A stretch of 19,134 nucleotides of DNA from Rhodococcus sp. (in: high G+C Gram-positive bacteria) (GCA_012515885.1 JAAYXN010000020.1:1-19134); one strand, 5' to 3'. Counted from the first letter of the stretch, positions 1 through 7,398 are shown. The notes: generated from the sequence alone by a model not told the origin. A program made the numbers and translations.

Positions 1-128
1 ATGAAGTACTTCTGCATGTCGTGGATGAGCAGCGCGCAACGGTTCGTATCGATCGCCCAATCAACACGCGATTGGGGAACTTCGTCGCGGCCCGGCATCG
101 AGTACGGGGCAATAGGTGGGATAGCCAA
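1..128 (-). CDS. entB: Isochorismatase (EntB/DhbB type), N-terminal fragment cut by window edge
   Basis: The minus strand from 128 reads MAIPPIAPYSMPGRDEVPQS, then a stretch ending in CALLIHDMQKYF. This is the hallmark N-terminus of isochorismatases: a proline-rich lead, then LLIHDMQ(N/K)YF, whose Asp is the catalytic-site aspartate in the family. The enzyme hydrolyses isochorismate to 2,3-dihydro-2,3-dihydroxybenzoate and pyruvate, one step before EntA. In EntB/DhbB a C-terminal aryl carrier domain also holds DHB for the NRPS; that part lies outside the window, so its presence here is assumed. The TTG start at 128-126 is chosen because AAAGGAG sits 7 nt upstream and the family N-terminus begins there. 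It lies 53 nt downstream of entA on the same strand, so the two are probably co-transcribed. Only 42 codons are visible. Confidence 0.85.
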   Translation of the reverse strand, partial: MAIPPIAPYSMPGRDEVPQSRVDWAIDTNRCALLIHDMQKYF

Positions 129-135
129 CGTGGCG

Positions 136-142
136 CTCCTTT
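136..142 (-). promoter_or_regulatory. Ribosome binding site that fixes the TTG start of entB
   Basis: The minus strand reads AAAGGAG here, 7 nt before TTG at 128-126. No ATG or GTG is placed as well, so this site decides the start of the isochorismatase gene. Confidence 0.7.
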
Positions 143-181
143 GAAGGGCAGTGTCTGAGGTCGGTAGTTGCGCGGGCGCAC

Positions 182-934
182 TTACATGTCGAGCGTTGCG
201 CCTCCATCGATCCTGAGGTCATGCATGGTGATGTGTTTGGCTGCGTCGGAGCTGAGGAACAGCGCTGCTGCGGCAATGTCTTCGGGTTGAGCGAGCCGGG
301 CCAGCGGAATTCCTAGGCGGTACTCGTCGGGGTTGCCAGCGATCACCGCGGCAGTGTGGTCGCCTCCGTCCCACATTCCGCGCAGCATCGAGGTATCTGT
401 GGAGCCTGGGGTGATGACGTTGCATCGGACGCCGCGGCCCGCGACTTCAAGTCCGAGGGAGCGGACGTAGGCGGTGGCGGCAGCTTTAGACGCGCCGTAG
501 GCGGCCATCGTGGTGCGCGGCGATGCTCCCGCATTCGAGCTAATGAGGGTGATTGCTCCGCCGCCGGCGTCGACAAAGCGGCGGGCCGCTTCCGAGGTGA
601 CGATGACGGTGCCAGTGGCGTTGACAGTCAGGCAGCGCAGCCAGCCCTCGTCCGCTCCATCAAGCGCAGACCCGGTGTGCAGGATCCCTGCGGCATGAAC
701 GAGGACTGTGGGCGTGCCCAGCTGCTGCGCAGTGGTGTCGAATGCGTCCCGAACTGCATCGACGTTAGTAACATCGACGGCAAGCCCGATTCCGTTGGAC
801 GGTGCTTTAGGTGCTTTTTCAACGTCCCACAGGGAGACGAAAGCGCCAGCGTCGGTGAAGGCAGATGCTGTTGCAGCACCGATTCCTCCCGCCGCTCCCG
901 TGACGATCACGGTGCGTCCAGCCAGTCCGTCCAT
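182..934 (-). CDS. entA: 2,3-dihydro-2,3-dihydroxybenzoate dehydrogenase (EntA/DhbA)
   Basis: This 250-aa short-chain dehydrogenase oxidises 2,3-dihydro-2,3-dihydroxybenzoate to DHB with NAD+ in the cytosol. The Rossmann glycine motif TGAAGGIG is at residues 12-19. The active-site set is present: N105 (VNATG), S132/S133, Y146 and K150 in YGASK. The context SNAG..PR..MAAYGASKAA is characteristic of EntA rather than of SDRs in general. The C-terminus has the usual IDGG before LDM. Length is typical of the family. The ATG at 934-932 has no visible Shine-Dalgarno; instead TAAGCT lies 7 nt upstream, which fits a leaderless transcript. The gene heads a leftward operon with entB and is divergent from entE across an iron box, so iron repression is likely. 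The function call rests on family motifs plus the neighbouring entB and entE. Confidence 0.92.
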   Translation of the reverse strand: MDGLAGRTVIVTGAAGGIGAATASAFTDAGAFVSLWDVEKAPKAPSNGIGLAVDVTNVDAVRDAFDTTAQQLGTPTVLVHAAGILHTGSALDGADEGWLRCLTVNATGTVIVTSEAARRFVDAGGGAITLISSNAGASPRTTMAAYGASKAAATAYVRSLGLEVAGRGVRCNVITPGSTDTSMLRGMWDGGDHTAAVIAGNPDEYRLGIPLARLAQPEDIAAAALFLSSDAAKHITMHDLRIDGGATLDM

Positions 935-939
935 GAGGG

Positions 940-958
940 TTAGCTTAAGCTACCCTTA
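940..958. promoter_or_regulatory. DtxR/IdeR iron box in the entA-entE divergent promoter
   Basis: TTAGCTTAAGCTACCCTTA matches 16 of 19 positions of the DtxR/IdeR consensus TWAGGTWAGSCTWACCTWA by eye. Inside it, the perfect palindrome AGCTTAAGCT (942-951) supplies a TANNNT-type -10 (TAAGCT) on both strands: 946-951 for entE, and 947-942 read on the minus strand for entA. Iron-loaded repressor here would block both promoters. Consensus and regulator family are established knowledge; binding is inferred. Confidence 0.75.
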
Positions 959-998
959 GGAAAAATTCGCACCCCTCTTCCGGTTCAGGAGTCAATCT

Positions 999-2648
999 GT
1001 GTCCGTTCCGAGCGTCTTGTCCGACACCCCCGCTTTTACGTCTTGGCCAGAGGAAGACGCTCAGCGGTATCGCGCCGGGGGCGTGTGGGCCGGGGTGACG
1101 TTGGATGAAATGTTGCAGACATCGGTGCGCGAGCATCCCAGTCGCACAGCCGTCATTGATGCATCGAATCGGTGGACGTACCGCGAACTCGATACCCGCA
1201 TTGAGGTGCTCGCTGCAGGCCTCGCTGAACTCGGTATTTCAGCAGGTGAACGCGTCATGGTGCAGATTCCGAACCGCGTCGAGTTTGTACAGACAATCTT
1301 CGCATTGTTCCGAATCGGGGCGCTTCCCGTGTTTTGTTTGCCCGCCCATCGATCAGCAGAACTGACCGCTTTAGGCCGCGCTTCCGAGGCCGTTGCGATC
1401 ATTACCGCCCATATTTTTGAGCGTTTCGATCACGCCGAACTTGCGCTATCGGTGGCCGCGGAAGTCGACACAATCGGTCACGTTATCGGAATTCCCGAGG
1501 CCAACTGCGTGTTACCTAACGACGTGGTTGATTTCACAGCCCTGAGGGGCGCGCCGAGGGAGTGGCCGGAGGTCGATCCCGGCGCGGTCGCGTTCTTACA
1601 GCTTTCTGGTGGCAGTACCGGCATCCCGAAGCTCATTCCCCGCACCCACGACGACTACCTGTACAGCGTTATCGCCAGCAACCGTGTGTGCGGGGTTACC
1701 TCCAGCACCGTGTATATGGCGACGCTGCCAGTGGCCCACAATTTCCCGATGAGCTCGCCCGGCATTCTCGGTGCGTTTGCTGCTGGCGGGACGGTGGCGC
1801 TGACGTCGTCCCCGGCGCCGAGCGTCGCGTTCGACATGATCGAGCAAGCGTCAGTGACGATGACGGGAATGGTTCCCCCGCTGGCCCGGCTGTGGACGGA
1901 GACGGCGGAGAAGAACGATCACGGTTTCGATATTTCGACGCTGGAGACCGTCCTCGTGGGTGGTGCCCGGTGCCCAGACGAGCTGGCTTCGCGCATTGGC
2001 CCCGCTCTGGGTGTTCAACTGCAGCAGGTGTTCGGCATGGCAGAGGGCCTGGTTTGCTACACGCGCCTTGACGATCCGGCCGAGATCGTGACGACCACTC
2101 AGGGGCGCCCGATGTCGGAGTACGACCAGGTTCGGGTTGTCGACGACGAAGGCAACGACGTCGCGGACGGCGAGGAGGGCGCGCTTCTTACCCAGGGCCC
2201 GTACACAATTCGCGGCTACTACAACAATCCTGAAGCGAACGCGCGGTCCTTCATTGACGGCTGGTACCGCACCGGTGACATCGTGAAACGTGATGCTGCG
2301 GGCAACATTACGGTGTGCGGACGCGACGTGGACCGCATCAACCGGGGCGGCGAGAAGGTCTCGGCGGAGGAAGTTGAAGAGCAACTGCTTGCGCACCCCG
2401 CAGTTCGTGATGCCGTGGTGGTGGCGATCCCTGACGAGTATTTGGGGGAGCGGACCTGTGCGTTCGTGCTGGTTGCTGAAGGCGTGGAGCCGCCGCGTGG
2501 TGCCGCGATCCGCAAATTCGTCCGCGAACGTGGGCTTGCCGCCTGGAAGATCCCCGATGCGGTCACAGTCCTCGACGCTTTCCCGGAAACCGGTGTCGGT
2601 AAAACCAGCCGCAAAGAACTCCGCAAGCTCCTTACTGACCGCGGTTAG
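999..2648 (+). CDS. entE: 2,3-dihydroxybenzoate-AMP ligase (EntE/DhbE family)
   Basis: This stand-alone adenylating enzyme (549 aa, typical size) activates an aryl acid with ATP and loads it on the aryl carrier protein of EntB. Visible motifs are the P-loop-like LSGGSTGIPK (202-211), FGMAEG with the ATP-site glutamate, YRTGD (423-427) and the C-terminal lysine K535 in GVGKTSRK. The aryl-acid pocket HNFPMSSPG (247-255) has the Asn that replaces the amino-acid-binding Asp. Its Ser at the position where salicylate-specific enzymes carry Cys favours DHB, in line with entA and entB nearby. The pocket is not standard, however: the usual GLVNYT is GLVCYT, with Cys353 for Asn. GTG 999 has AGGAG at 987-991, 7 nt away. 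It is divergent from entA and shares its iron box. The DHB assignment is strong from context, less so from the pocket alone. Confidence 0.92.
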   Translation: MSVPSVLSDTPAFTSWPEEDAQRYRAGGVWAGVTLDEMLQTSVREHPSRTAVIDASNRWTYRELDTRIEVLAAGLAELGISAGERVMVQIPNRVEFVQTIFALFRIGALPVFCLPAHRSAELTALGRASEAVAIITAHIFERFDHAELALSVAAEVDTIGHVIGIPEANCVLPNDVVDFTALRGAPREWPEVDPGAVAFLQLSGGSTGIPKLIPRTHDDYLYSVIASNRVCGVTSSTVYMATLPVAHNFPMSSPGILGAFAAGGTVALTSSPAPSVAFDMIEQASVTMTGMVPPLARLWTETAEKNDHGFDISTLETVLVGGARCPDELASRIGPALGVQLQQVFGMAEGLVCYTRLDDPAEIVTTTQGRPMSEYDQVRVVDDEGNDVADGEEGALLTQGPYTIRGYYNNPEANARSFIDGWYRTGDIVKRDAAGNITVCGRDVDRINRGGEKVSAEEVEEQLLAHPAVRDAVVVAIPDEYLGERTCAFVLVAEGVEPPRGAAIRKFVRERGLAAWKIPDAVTVLDAFPETGVGKTSRKELRKLLTDRG

Positions 2649-2671
2649 CGGGGCATGTGCCCATTGCTTGT

Positions 2672-2724
2672 GGGGACACCGTCACGTCGTATCCATCTAG
2701 CAGATATTTTGTGACATTGTCCCC
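2672..2724. terminator. Long inverted repeat after entE, possible terminator or operator
   Basis: GGGGACACCGTCAC (2672-2685) and GTGACATTGTCCCC (2711-2724) pair at 12 of 14 positions around a 25-nt loop, starting 23 bp after the entE stop. There is no run of T after the right arm, so it is not a classical intrinsic terminator. Stem-loops without a T tract are often proposed as terminators in actinobacteria. A protein-binding site is the alternative. Confidence 0.4.
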
Positions 2725-2860
2725 GGGTGCGGTGGCGCGATTGAGTGCATTCACGTCTGACGGTTTGGGTGCTATGTCGCATTTCTGCTGGTAGGGTTGG
2801 TGGGCAGCTGTGGATGCTGAGGGGCGTAGCTAATGAAGATCGTGCAGCCCACTGCTACTC

Positions 2861-2879
2861 TAAGCCTCGCCTTACCTAA
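2861..2879. promoter_or_regulatory. DtxR/IdeR iron box upstream of NRPS-1
   Basis: TAAGCCTCGCCTTACCTAA matches the 19-bp consensus at 16 positions by eye, with a perfect right half. It lies 63 bp before the NRPS-1 GTG and abuts a TANNNT hexamer (TACTCT, 2856-2861). A second inverted repeat, CCTTAC/GTAAGG, overlaps its right end (2870-2885). The position suits repression of an NRPS-1 promoter separate from entE. Confidence 0.7.
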
Positions 2880-2942
2880 GTAAGGTTCGTGATGCCCGAC
2901 GATAGCCGCGGCGTGCGATGGCATTGAGCTGCGGAGGTAGGG

Positions 2943-5900
2943 GTGAGCGTAGAAGCTCGCTTGGGGGTCGTTGGCGCACGCGTGCAGGCAGATGAGCACG
3001 CCGACTATTGGCGAGACGCACTTCGCGGCGCACCCGAAGAACTATCGCTGCCCTATGACCGCCGTCGTTCACCCGAACCCGCTGAGCGCAGCGCGGATGT
3101 CACGACCACGATCAGCAGCGACGCCAGCATCGCACTCTACGAAGTGGCCGCCGTGCAGGGCACTCCACTCGTTGTCATTGTGTTGGCTGCCGTCGCTGTG
3201 TTGTTTTCCCGGCTGGGTGCGGGACGCGACATGGTGCTCGGTGCGGGTCGCGGAATGGATGGCGGCGACGATTCGACGGTGGTGCCTGTCCGTGTCGACC
3301 TGTCCGGCAATCTCTCGATTGCGGATGCGTTGAGTCGGGTCCGACGCACGGTCCAGGCTGGTTCGGCATATGCGGCGGCGAAGTTCGAGGACATCGTTAC
3401 TGCCGTGGGGGCGACTCGGTCGACGGCGCGGCATCCACTGTTCCAGACTGTTGTCACTCACCGTGCGCTCGAAGCAGAGCAGGACGGTTCGTCTCGTAGC
3501 GCGTTGCGTGGGCATGATTCTGCGGCGCGGCTTGACCTGGTGTTTGAGTGCATCGAGCGGGCCGACTCGTTGGATATTCGCATCGAGTACGCGACCGATC
3601 TGTTCGATCGCGAGACGATAGATGCACTGGGCCGCAGGCTTTCTCGTGTTTTCGAGGCATTCGCTAGTGACGTCAATGCCCCGGTGTCGCAGATCGATGT
3701 GAGGCTGGGCAGCGACCATCCGATCGCTGCGGCCCTCACGGGAACCACTACGCACGATCTGCCCGCGCTGCTCGCTGCCGCGGACGTACAGTTCGGGGAC
3801 CGGACGGCCCTCGCATGCGCCACGAACACGCTGACGTTTACCGAATTGGGGGAGGAGTCTGCCCGGTTCGCGCGGGCCCTGGTGGCGCGCGGTATTGGCC
3901 CAGAAAGCATTGTCGCGGTGGCGTTGCCGCGGACGCCCGCTGCGGTGATCGCGCTGCGAGCGATCCTCGCGACAGGCGCGGCATATCTCCTCGTTGATCT
4001 CAAATATCCGCAGGCGCGCAACGAATACGTGCTCAGTGATGCCGAGCCCGAATTGATTGTCGATGAACCAACGTTCGCGCAGCTCAGTACCGAGTCGGCG
4101 ACGATGGCGGCTACGCCGCTTACTGATGCGGATCGGGTTCGGCCGCTGCGCAGCCAGTGCCCGGCCTACGTGATTTACACGTCCGGTTCGACAGGGACAC
4201 CGAAGGGCGTCGTCGGCACGTATGCGGCGCTAGCGAATCGGTTGGTGTGGCAGCGCGACCTTCTCGCTGATTCCGGCACCCAGATTGCCAAGAGTTCCTT
4301 GAGCTTCATCGACGGCTCTACCGAACTTCTCGCCGCCTTCTTGACGGGCGTCACTTCTGTTCTTGCTGACGACGAAGGCTCCCGCGATATCGGCACGTTG
4401 GCGGAGCTGATTGAGCGTCACGACGCCAGCCGAATGACCGCGGTACCGAGCCTGGCAGGGGCTATCAACGAAATAAAACCGCAGGCAGCCCGAAGGATCG
4501 ATACCTGGTTCCTTAGTGGTGAACCGCTCGATGCCGCAGTAATCGATGTGTTGACTAGCAACCCGTCCTCTGACCGACGGCCACGCGTTCTGAACTCTTA
4601 CGGTTCTTCCGAAGTGGCGGGAGATGTCTGCGTGTGGGACGCGGCAGAGTGGACGCGCGATGGCGCGTTCGCTCGGCAGCATCGCCGCGTACTGATCGGT
4701 TCGGAGGTTCCGGGAACGGCGGGCTTCGTCCTTGATGAGCAGCTGCAACCCGTTCCCGACGGAGTTGTCGGTGAACTGTATGTCGCTGGTGTCCAGTGCG
4801 CCCGCGGCTACTGGAGACGCCCAGCGTTGACGGCGCAGCGGTTCGTGGCTGACCCTTTCGGAAGTGGGCAGCGACTATTTCGTACCGGTGATTTGGTGCG
4901 TCGTGTGCGGGGCGGTGAGCTGGAGTTCATTTCGCGAGCCGACAACCAGATCAGTATCCGCGGTTTCCGTGTCGAACCTGGTGATGTTGAAGTGGCGATT
5001 ACCTCTTTCCCCGGCGTCGACGCGGCGTTGGTGACCACTGCTGCCGGGGCGGGCACCGAGCAACTCGTGGCCTACGTGGCAGGACTGAAAGATATTGATA
5101 AGCAGGGGCTTCGGGAGCATCTTCGTACATGGTTGCCGGACTACATGATCCCTGACCGCTTCGTCGTGATGGCGCAGTTGCCGACGCTGCCGAACGGCAA
5201 GGTCGATCGCGCGGCTCTGACGCAGGCCGATCACACACCAACAGGCCAACCGGAAACAGTGCCAGAAGTACGGATAGCCGACGACGGCCAACGCGTGGTG
5301 CAGCCGCGCACTCCCGTCGAGGCGGAAGTGGCGTTGCAGTGGGCAATCGCTCTGGGGATCGAGGGAATCGGGCGTAGCCAGGACCCTATGGCGTTGGGCG
5401 CCACGTCGCTGTCGTTGCTAAAGGTGTTGACGGCCCTCGCTGACCGGTATGGCGTCCGCGTCCCAGTAGGTATCGCTCTCGCTGATCCCACCCCTGCTGG
5501 AATCGCCGCGCAGATCACGTCACCGAAGCGGGACAGGTCGCTTCCGCCGACAGTTGTGGTCCTTGATCGGGGTGCGCGGCCGCTGTGGGCGATCTGTGGC
5601 GCTGGCGGAAATACGGCAAGTTTCGTCCCCCTAGCACGCGAGCTTGCCGGGGAGTTCACCACCTATGCGCTGCAACAGCAGGGTTTGGAGAATCGGGCCC
5701 TGCCGGATTTCACGGTGGCGAAAATGGTGCGCCGCTATGTGTCGATCATCCGCAAGATCCAGCCGCATGGCCCGTATCAGCTGACCGGTCATTCGCTGGG
5801 CGGGATTGTCGCGTTGGAAGTGGCCCGCGAACTTGCAGCGGCGGGCGAACTGGTGGACCCGCCGATCCTTCTCGACGCTTTTCTGCCCGCACCGGTTGCG

Positions 5901-6341
5901 GCCGAATTCGCTGCGGCGTCGCGCCATACTGTCGACAGTCCCGAGCCTCAGCAAGCAGAACGCGTGGTCACTCACGCTCCAACCGCGCCGCCGCTTCGTC
6001 AGCGTCTGTTGACGCATTGGCGCGTTTATACAGCGGGGCTGCTCCGGCGTGAACCGACACTTCAAGAGGAACTGTTTTGGGAGGTTGGATCACGCGTGGG
6101 CAATCGGCATCGCATTGCACCGTGGAGCGGAGACGCCGTCGTCTATATGAGTGCGGACAATCCGAATGACCCCGCATGGTGGGCGACCTTGATTACCGGC
6201 AACTTGGAGATTGTTCGGGTGCCGGGCAATCACCTGTCAGTGGTGCGACGCCCTGTCGTTGGCGATATCGCCGAGAAGATCCGCGCTGTTGAAACCATCC
6301 GCTCCGCGGACACCGAAAGCGCAGCGCTCGCGGTGTCCTAG
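2943..6341 (+). CDS. NRPS-1: half-condensation, adenylation (beta-amino acid), carrier, thioesterase
   Basis: This 1132-aa protein carries, in order: the C-terminal half of a condensation domain (about 18-255) with no HHxxxDG; an adenylation domain (about 273-775) with YTSGSTGTPKG (412-422), FRTGDLV and K753; a carrier domain with the pantetheine-site Ser822 in an unusual LGATSLSLL context; and a type I thioesterase (about 865-1110) with GHSLGG (Ser951), Asp978 in LLDAFLP and His1097. The pocket reads I-D-T-T-F-S-S-G-D-K. Asp is moved from position 235 to 236, as in beta-alanine-activating domains. The thioesterase should release or cyclise the siderophore. GTG 2943 has GGAGG 5 nt upstream, and an in-frame TGA at 2925 excludes a longer protein. 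Iron control is likely from the box at 2861. How a chain reaches this module without a working condensation domain is unclear; it may act in trans. The half domain and adenylation domain closely resemble module 2 of NRPS-2. Confidence 0.9.
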   Translation: MSVEARLGVVGARVQADEHADYWRDALRGAPEELSLPYDRRRSPEPAERSADVTTTISSDASIALYEVAAVQGTPLVVIVLAAVAVLFSRLGAGRDMVLGAGRGMDGGDDSTVVPVRVDLSGNLSIADALSRVRRTVQAGSAYAAAKFEDIVTAVGATRSTARHPLFQTVVTHRALEAEQDGSSRSALRGHDSAARLDLVFECIERADSLDIRIEYATDLFDRETIDALGRRLSRVFEAFASDVNAPVSQIDVRLGSDHPIAAALTGTTTHDLPALLAAADVQFGDRTALACATNTLTFTELGEESARFARALVARGIGPESIVAVALPRTPAAVIALRAILATGAAYLLVDLKYPQARNEYVLSDAEPELIVDEPTFAQLSTESATMAATPLTDADRVRPLRSQCPAYVIYTSGSTGTPKGVVGTYAALANRLVWQRDLLADSGTQIAKSSLSFIDGSTELLAAFLTGVTSVLADDEGSRDIGTLAELIERHDASRMTAVPSLAGAINEIKPQAARRIDTWFLSGEPLDAAVIDVLTSNPSSDRRPRVLNSYGSSEVAGDVCVWDAAEWTRDGAFARQHRRVLIGSEVPGTAGFVLDEQLQPVPDGVVGELYVAGVQCARGYWRRPALTAQRFVADPFGSGQRLFRTGDLVRRVRGGELEFISRADNQISIRGFRVEPGDVEVAITSFPGVDAALVTTAAGAGTEQLVAYVAGLKDIDKQGLREHLRTWLPDYMIPDRFVVMAQLPTLPNGKVDRAALTQADHTPTGQPETVPEVRIADDGQRVVQPRTPVEAEVALQWAIALGIEGIGRSQDPMALGATSLSLLKVLTALADRYGVRVPVGIALADPTPAGIAAQITSPKRDRSLPPTVVVLDRGARPLWAICGAGGNTASFVPLARELAGEFTTYALQQQGLENRALPDFTVAKMVRRYVSIIRKIQPHGPYQLTGHSLGGIVALEVARELAAAGELVDPPILLDAFLPAPVAAEFAAASRHTVDSPEPQQAERVVTHAPTAPPLRQRLLTHWRVYTAGLLRREPTLQEELFWEVGSRVGNRHRIAPWSGDAVVYMSADNPNDPAWWATLITGNLEIVRVPGNHLSVVRRPVVGDIAEKIRAVETIRSADTESAALAVS

Positions 6342-6361
6342 CAGCGGGCGTACTGGAGCTT

Positions 6362-7243
6362 CTAGTGTGCTGCGGCGACGTGTTCGTGTCGACGGTGATC
6401 GAGCGATTCGACGGCACGGTCACGTAGGGCGCGGATACGGCCAAGTGCGCCGCTGTCGGCGCGCCAATAGCCGGAGGCGTCCAGCATGGGTTTGGGGATA
6501 CCCAACTGTTTTGCCACTGCGCGCAGTTCGCGGACGATCCCGGCCTCGCCGGCGATCCACATCCAGCCATCGCTATCGGGCAGTGAATGGGCACGTACCG
6601 CCTCGGCCAGTACGAGAGCGTCGTCGGCGTCGCTGCGGCGATGTACCCAGTGCACGCCGTCGAGTTCGCGCTGCTCCTCGGCGGGGCCGTCGACAAGAAC
6701 GAATGCATGCAGGGGAGTACTTGAACCGCGGGCATCGTCCAGATAGTGACCGATCGCGGGAAGTGCGGTTTCGTCACCGGCCAGCAACCACCACGAGGCG
6801 CCTTCCGGCGGGATGGTCGACACCTTCGGTCCGGCGAGATGAATCTCGTCACCGGGCTTGGCGTCGCGCGCCCAATTGCCTGCAATGCCGTGGCCGTGGA
6901 CAACAAAATCCAGATCCAGCTCACCAGCGTCGGCGTCGAAACGGCGAATCGTGTAGGCGCGAGCTATCGGCGCGGGCTTGCGCGGCCAATGCAGGTGCCC
7001 ATCGTGCTGCTCCGGCAATACCGGTTCAGCGCCAGGCTCGGGGAAAAACAGCTTCACGTAGTCGTCAGCGCCGCGTGTTGTGAAGGCAGGGAGATCAAAA
7101 CCGGAAGCAGAAAACGGCCCCAACTGCTCGCCACCCAGAGTGATCCTCCTCATGCGGGGAGTGACCTCGGCGGTGCGCAACACTGAGAGTTTGCGCAGCA
7201 CAATCGGCAAATCCAGGCGACGGGACGCGGAGGTGACCGGCAT
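6362..7243 (-). CDS. Siderophore-interacting protein, FAD-dependent ferric-siderophore reductase (ViuB family)
   Basis: Proteins of this family reduce ferric siderophore in the cytosol with NAD(P)H so that iron is released. From the ATG at 7243 it has 293 aa, near the family norm. Visible landmarks are the FAD-binding motif RAYTIRRF (95-102), then DFVVHGHG.AGNWA, a nucleotide-binding segment LAGDETALPAI (154-164), WIAGEAG, and the typical C-terminal GYWR (258-261). I prefer ATG 7243 because AAAGGA lies 10 nt upstream; a GTG at 7279 would add 12 residues but has no ribosome binding site. The gene converges on NRPS-1 with only 20 bp between the stops and is divergent from NRPS-2. An iron box at 7314-7332 and a possible -10 TACGAT (7303-7298, minus strand) lie upstream, so it should be induced with the biosynthetic genes under iron limitation. 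Confidence 0.9.
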   Translation of the reverse strand: MPVTSASRRLDLPIVLRKLSVLRTAEVTPRMRRITLGGEQLGPFSASGFDLPAFTTRGADDYVKLFFPEPGAEPVLPEQHDGHLHWPRKPAPIARAYTIRRFDADAGELDLDFVVHGHGIAGNWARDAKPGDEIHLAGPKVSTIPPEGASWWLLAGDETALPAIGHYLDDARGSSTPLHAFVLVDGPAEEQRELDGVHWVHRRSDADDALVLAEAVRAHSLPDSDGWMWIAGEAGIVRELRAVAKQLGIPKPMLDASGYWRADSGALGRIRALRDRAVESLDHRRHEHVAAAH

Positions 7244-7313
7244 GGGCTGCTCGTCCTTTCTCAGGGGGTGACCTCTCACGGCGCTGAGGTCTTCACAATC
7301 GTACCTGTTAGTG

Positions 7314-7332
7314 TTAGGTATTCCTTACTTGG
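7314..7332. promoter_or_regulatory. Candidate DtxR/IdeR box for the siderophore reductase gene
   Basis: TTAGGTATTCCTTACTTGG matches 14 of 19 consensus positions by eye: strong left half, weak right end. It lies 70 bp upstream of the reductase ATG, just behind a possible minus-strand -10 (TACGAT, 7303-7298). It is weaker than the other boxes and could serve either divergent gene. Confidence 0.5.
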
Positions 7333-7360
7333 CCTGGTCCTGGGGTCAACGGCGCAGGTC

Positions 7361-7379
7361 AACTGTCCGCCTTACCTAA
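7361..7379. promoter_or_regulatory. Candidate DtxR/IdeR box for NRPS-2
   Basis: AACTGTCCGCCTTACCTAA has a perfect right half (GCCTTACCTAA, identical to that of the box at 2861-2879) but a poor left half; 14 of 19 positions match. It ends 19 bp before the NRPS-2 start and just ahead of its ribosome binding site GGAGGA (7388-7393), where a bound repressor would block transcription. Confidence 0.55.
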
Positions 7380-7398
7380 CTTTCTGCGGAGGATATCG

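Larger units (their letters stand above)
2649..2942. other. Intergenic region between entE and NRPS-1
   Basis: No gene is seen in these 294 bp. They hold a long inverted repeat (2672-2724), a possible -10 TACTCT (2856-2861), an iron box (2861-2879) and the ribosome binding site GGAGG (2933-2937). I looked for the missing N-terminal half of the NRPS-1 condensation domain here and found no HHxxxD-like stretch. An in-frame TGA at 2925-2927 closes the NRPS-1 frame just upstream of its start. Confidence 0.6.

Noticed and set aside
61..276. 71-codon minus-strand open frame across the entB-entA junction
   Set aside because: It is in a different frame from both entB and entA, overlaps both, and its protein is rich in Pro, Ser and Cys without any motif.
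356..943. 195-codon plus-strand open frame opposite entA
   Set aside because: Antisense shadow of entA; low-complexity Gly/Arg/Ser-rich protein and no family resemblance.
2651..2662. GGGCATGTGCCC as a separate hairpin terminator
   Set aside because: The stem is only 4-5 bp with a very small loop, so it could easily be chance in GC-rich DNA.
2649..2942. Missing N-terminal half of the NRPS-1 condensation domain, split off by a frameshift
   Set aside because: No HHxxxD or AAQxRLW-like segment was seen in this gap, and it is too short (294 bp) to hold about 180 residues.
6342..6361. Bidirectional terminator between the convergent NRPS-1 and reductase genes
   Set aside because: Only 20 bp separate the stops and I could not find a stem there beyond a poor long-loop pairing.
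6193..7083. Overlapping open frames (minus 6193-6924, plus 6211-7083) around the siderophore reductase
   Set aside because: Frame shadows of the reductase gene, which has clear family motifs.
7244..7279. GTG at 7279 as start of the siderophore reductase
   Set aside because: No Shine-Dalgarno precedes it, while AAAGGA stands before ATG 7243; the extra 12 residues resemble no part of the family.
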